Source: Casuarius casuarius (Eukaryota > Chordata > Aves > Casuariiformes > Casuariidae). Taken from it: a stretch of DNA of 64,000 bases. The position numbers and the translations under genes were made by a program. The stretch spans positions 503,350-567,349 of the forward strand of contig PTFA01000399.1 of assembly GCA_003342895.1 (NCBI GenBank), read 5' to 3'. Below, one piece after another: positions 61,321 to 64,000 of the stretch (positions within the stretch are counted from its first letter, which is position 1; each line of letters begins with the position of its first letter). Under the pieces are notes generated by a model, which saw only the letters and a program-made list of their open reading frames with translations, did no database searches and was not told the DNA's origin.

Positions 61321-63231
61321 TTAACTGTGAAGGTTATAGAGAAAGAAGTGGCCTTCCCCGCTGTAGTAGAATGTAGTAGAATGAGCTGGAGTTGGTAGGT
61401 TGGTAGAACTGCTCATCTTATTACTTTCCAATATATTTCAAACACCCTATGGTAAGCTGTAGACCCATCAAGCGAATAATAAAACAGTTGCACTGTCCTT
61501 CATTTCAGAACTAGGAACTGTCCAGTCAAGGATTCTGAGACACTTGCATGTAATATTCAATAAAGATTGTACAATCTTTGGTCTACAGAAGCAGTTTTAC
61601 CATCTGTATAACTATGCATGGAATGAAGGAATGATGGAGCCACAAATATTTACAATGAACAGTTTAGGGTGAAAAATGTTATCAGGGTGCTTTATTTCAG
61701 TTGCTCTACATGCTGACAGGACAATGGAAAAGTCTGGATGATAACCATTAAAACATCTAAAATCTATCAGACAGGCTTATTATGAAAGTATGAGTTTAAA
61801 CAAATAACATAGGAACAGAAAAAAGGAAGGTGATTTAGAAGCCTATATTTTTATAAAAACAAATGGTTTTAAAGATACTTAAAATTCAGGAAGGAAGAAA
61901 GGATTGATAACATATATTTATATCCCAATACACAGGAGAGAAAATTCCTCCAGGACATATATTTTAAAGTATATATGACATGATTGCACTTCCCATAAGA
62001 AATTATTACTGGGTAGAAAGATGTGCTCATCTTAGTGTTGCTGCTCTAACTGATAGAAAACCATGTGCCAAGGTCTGTTTTATGGGTGTCTAACGACGTA
62101 GAGAGTTTCACATATTAAGTACACACTTCAGAATATCTTAAGGTAGAATGATTAAAAGATGTTTGAATGTTGTACCTGTAAAAAAATATATATATAAGAA
62201 ATGTAAACTGAGATACCAATACATGCTTAAGCAAGAGTTCAAAGAAATAATATTTAATTTAAACAGAGATCTACAAAAAAACCTCACATGGGAAATGTAG
62301 GCAAATGTATGTACATTTACCCTGGCTTTAAACATATCAGAGTATTTATCTTGTAAGCAAAATTTCAGCTGTATGATACAGACAGTAAGCTGATGAAAAC
62401 ATCCCAGGCTCTCTTTTAATAATGAACAGTTGGATGTAGTCCCACTGTTGATTATGAGGCTGGATATTTGTTAGCCACTCCTCCAGCACACATTAGGAAG
62501 AATAATACATGCAGTACTGGGCACATACTTTGGGTACTTTTTTCAATAAGCCACTGCCACTTGTGCAGTGTCAGCAATGGCTCAGCTCCTCTTTGTGCTC
62601 ACCGGAAATGCTCAGTCTCAGGGAAACCAATGGTCCATCCAGGAGACTGAGTCCTAGCTACCTAGCTATATTTACTGGAGAGTATTTATATTTTTGGAGA
62701 GTACTGAGAGTACTGGAGAGTCTTTAAGTATAACAAGCACATATAAAGTTTGTATTCAGACCCTCCCCTCAAGTGCCTTTCTTTTTTCTGTTAGTTCAAA
62801 TGCTAATAAAGACTGTGAATTAGTGAGTTGGAGGTATTTTCAGCTTGCAGAAATCTTGTATCAAGAAGGTGGCTGTGTGAGGGGTGAACGGACAGATGCA
62901 CAAAACTTACTGCCTTAGGTAAGACAAAGAGGAGACAAATGACTGACTCATGAAAGAAAAGCTCACTAGTTCATGAATACATTTGTTTTATGGCTTTTTA
63001 CCGCAAATCCATTCAATGAAAAATCCAATAGATCATATTGGATGGTCAGAACTTGATATGATACAAGGCATTGAACATGTCTTATTTCCAGCTGAGCAAT
63101 AACCATCTATTCTTTTAATGATTTCATTTTATGAGAGGAAACGCGCAATTTGTATGCAAGGATTTCCATCTTCCATTTACAAACAAGATAGTAGCTATTC
63201 ATGTTGCATAATATTAACCATATTTAAGTAT
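61321..63231. other. AT-rich non-coding DNA
   Basis: No gene is recognised. A small duplication, GTAGTAGAATGTAGTAGAATG, sits near 61363-61382. An imperfect tandem of CTGGAGAGTA units lies at about 62673-62724. Short frames here show no motif. Confidence 0.65.
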
Positions 63232-63255
63232 GTATATATATATATTTTTATAATT

Positions 63256-63289
<34 letters not shown>
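63232..63289. repeat. (TA)n microsatellite, interrupted
   Basis: A first TA block (63232-63245) is separated by a T-rich spacer (TTTTTATAATTTTTTTT, about 63245-63260) from a perfect (TA)15 block ending at 63289. It can form a cruciform and is a likely site of length polymorphism and assembly error. Confidence 0.95.
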
Positions 63290-63292
<3 letters not shown>

Positions 63293-64000
63293 TTGTTCAT
63301 GATTTGAGATGTCTTAGAAGAAACTTGTTCCAGGAGGACGAGGTACCTCTGTAACAGACCAGCCACACAGGAGCTTTACAAAGTCTGCTGTAAAAAACAG
63401 TCAAAGGCCAACCAGGCTCAGATGCCACTGCTGGAAAAGTAAAATCTACAGACTGGCATCTGGGTTCTTCATCCAGCAGATTTCAAGATGGACATAGATG
63501 AAAAGTGGGAATTATATCTTTTCTCTCACTTCAATGATAAATATGCTTCTGAAAAGAAATAAAAAGGTAAATTCCATTTACTAAAAATCCATTTTTTCCT
63601 CTTGGAAGAAAAAGCTGATTAATGCAAGTAGTACAGCTGTTTACACTTGAAAAGTACCCTTTAGTTCCACTTATGACAGGTTTTGCAGTATAGGGTTTTG
63701 TAGAAAGTACAGAGCCCACCAATACTTTCCATTTTTTCTATCCAAACTACCCTTAAAAAATGTTAACAAAACTATCAGAGAGGGTGAGAGAAAAGAAATA
63801 TGACATTTACCTGAGAATTACTGTTGATGTGATTTCAGCATTTCAGCACATTATATTCATTCTATGCTGAATATTCAATACTATTCATATAACCACTCTT
63901 GTAGTGAACTGTGAAAGTTCTCTTGTTGGGGACCAAGATTGAGTGATGCTGTGTAAGACAGTGGAGAGTCTTTAAGGCAGAAAGTAATGAAGTGGTAACT
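63290..64000. other. Non-coding DNA to the end of the window
   Basis: AT-rich sequence with no gene, RNA or transposon that I can support. The 63-codon minus-strand frame at 63531-63722 has no motif. Confidence 0.65.

Noticed and set aside
1..64000. CRISPR arrays, operons, ribosome-binding sites and other prokaryotic features
   Set aside because: Composition, repeat content and lack of coding density show this is eukaryotic nuclear DNA. No regularly spaced repeat array or gene cluster exists.

Overview
This window looks like gene-poor vertebrate nuclear DNA, most probably from a bird or at least a sauropsid. The base composition is AT-rich and CpG-poor. There are no long open reading frames: the longest is 158 codons, and it lies antisense over a retrotransposon relic. 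I see no CpG-island promoter, no tRNA and no convincing multi-exon gene. The lineage is suggested by a decayed CR1 LINE, two solitary endogenous-retrovirus LTRs of a style I associate with avian genomes, a 5S-rRNA-derived SINE relic and several MIR-like fragments. Five isolated N bases (10213, 13500, 25239, 41429, 45367) point to a draft or polished assembly.

Layout. Positions 1-28.6 kb are AT-rich non-coding DNA with microsatellites, a few very old repeat fragments and several stretches that look like developmental conserved non-coding elements, best at 11.04-11.22 kb and 15.64-15.99 kb. A 49-bp perfect alternating pyrimidine-purine run lies at 25.43 kb. At 28.68-29.60 kb is a complete 920-bp solo LTR on the plus strand, flanked by the 5-bp duplication GTTCC. 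From 30 to 44 kb come a possible regulatory element (30.13-30.64 kb), an unidentified GC-richer segment (34.73-34.98 kb), a TC/CA/GA compound microsatellite (35.75-35.83 kb) and a 1.2-kb CR1 remnant (36.5-37.7 kb). From 44 to 56 kb come diverged repeats, including two copies of an unnamed element 1.9 kb apart. A minus-strand 5S-rRNA-like SINE relic is at 56.44-56.63 kb. A second solo LTR (669 bp, minus strand, duplication GTCAT) is at 60.43-61.10 kb. The remainder is AT-rich and ends with a long TA microsatellite.

No set of genes working together can be described. The main message is structural. The two solo LTRs are in opposite orientation about 31 kb apart. They share their 3' third (TATA box, R and U5) but have unrelated U3 regions of different length. 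Both are complete and flanked by target-site duplications, so each is probably the product of LTR-LTR recombination that removed a provirus. I found no convincing undescribed protein-coding system. The possible short exons and regulatory elements are offered as testable hypotheses, not calls.
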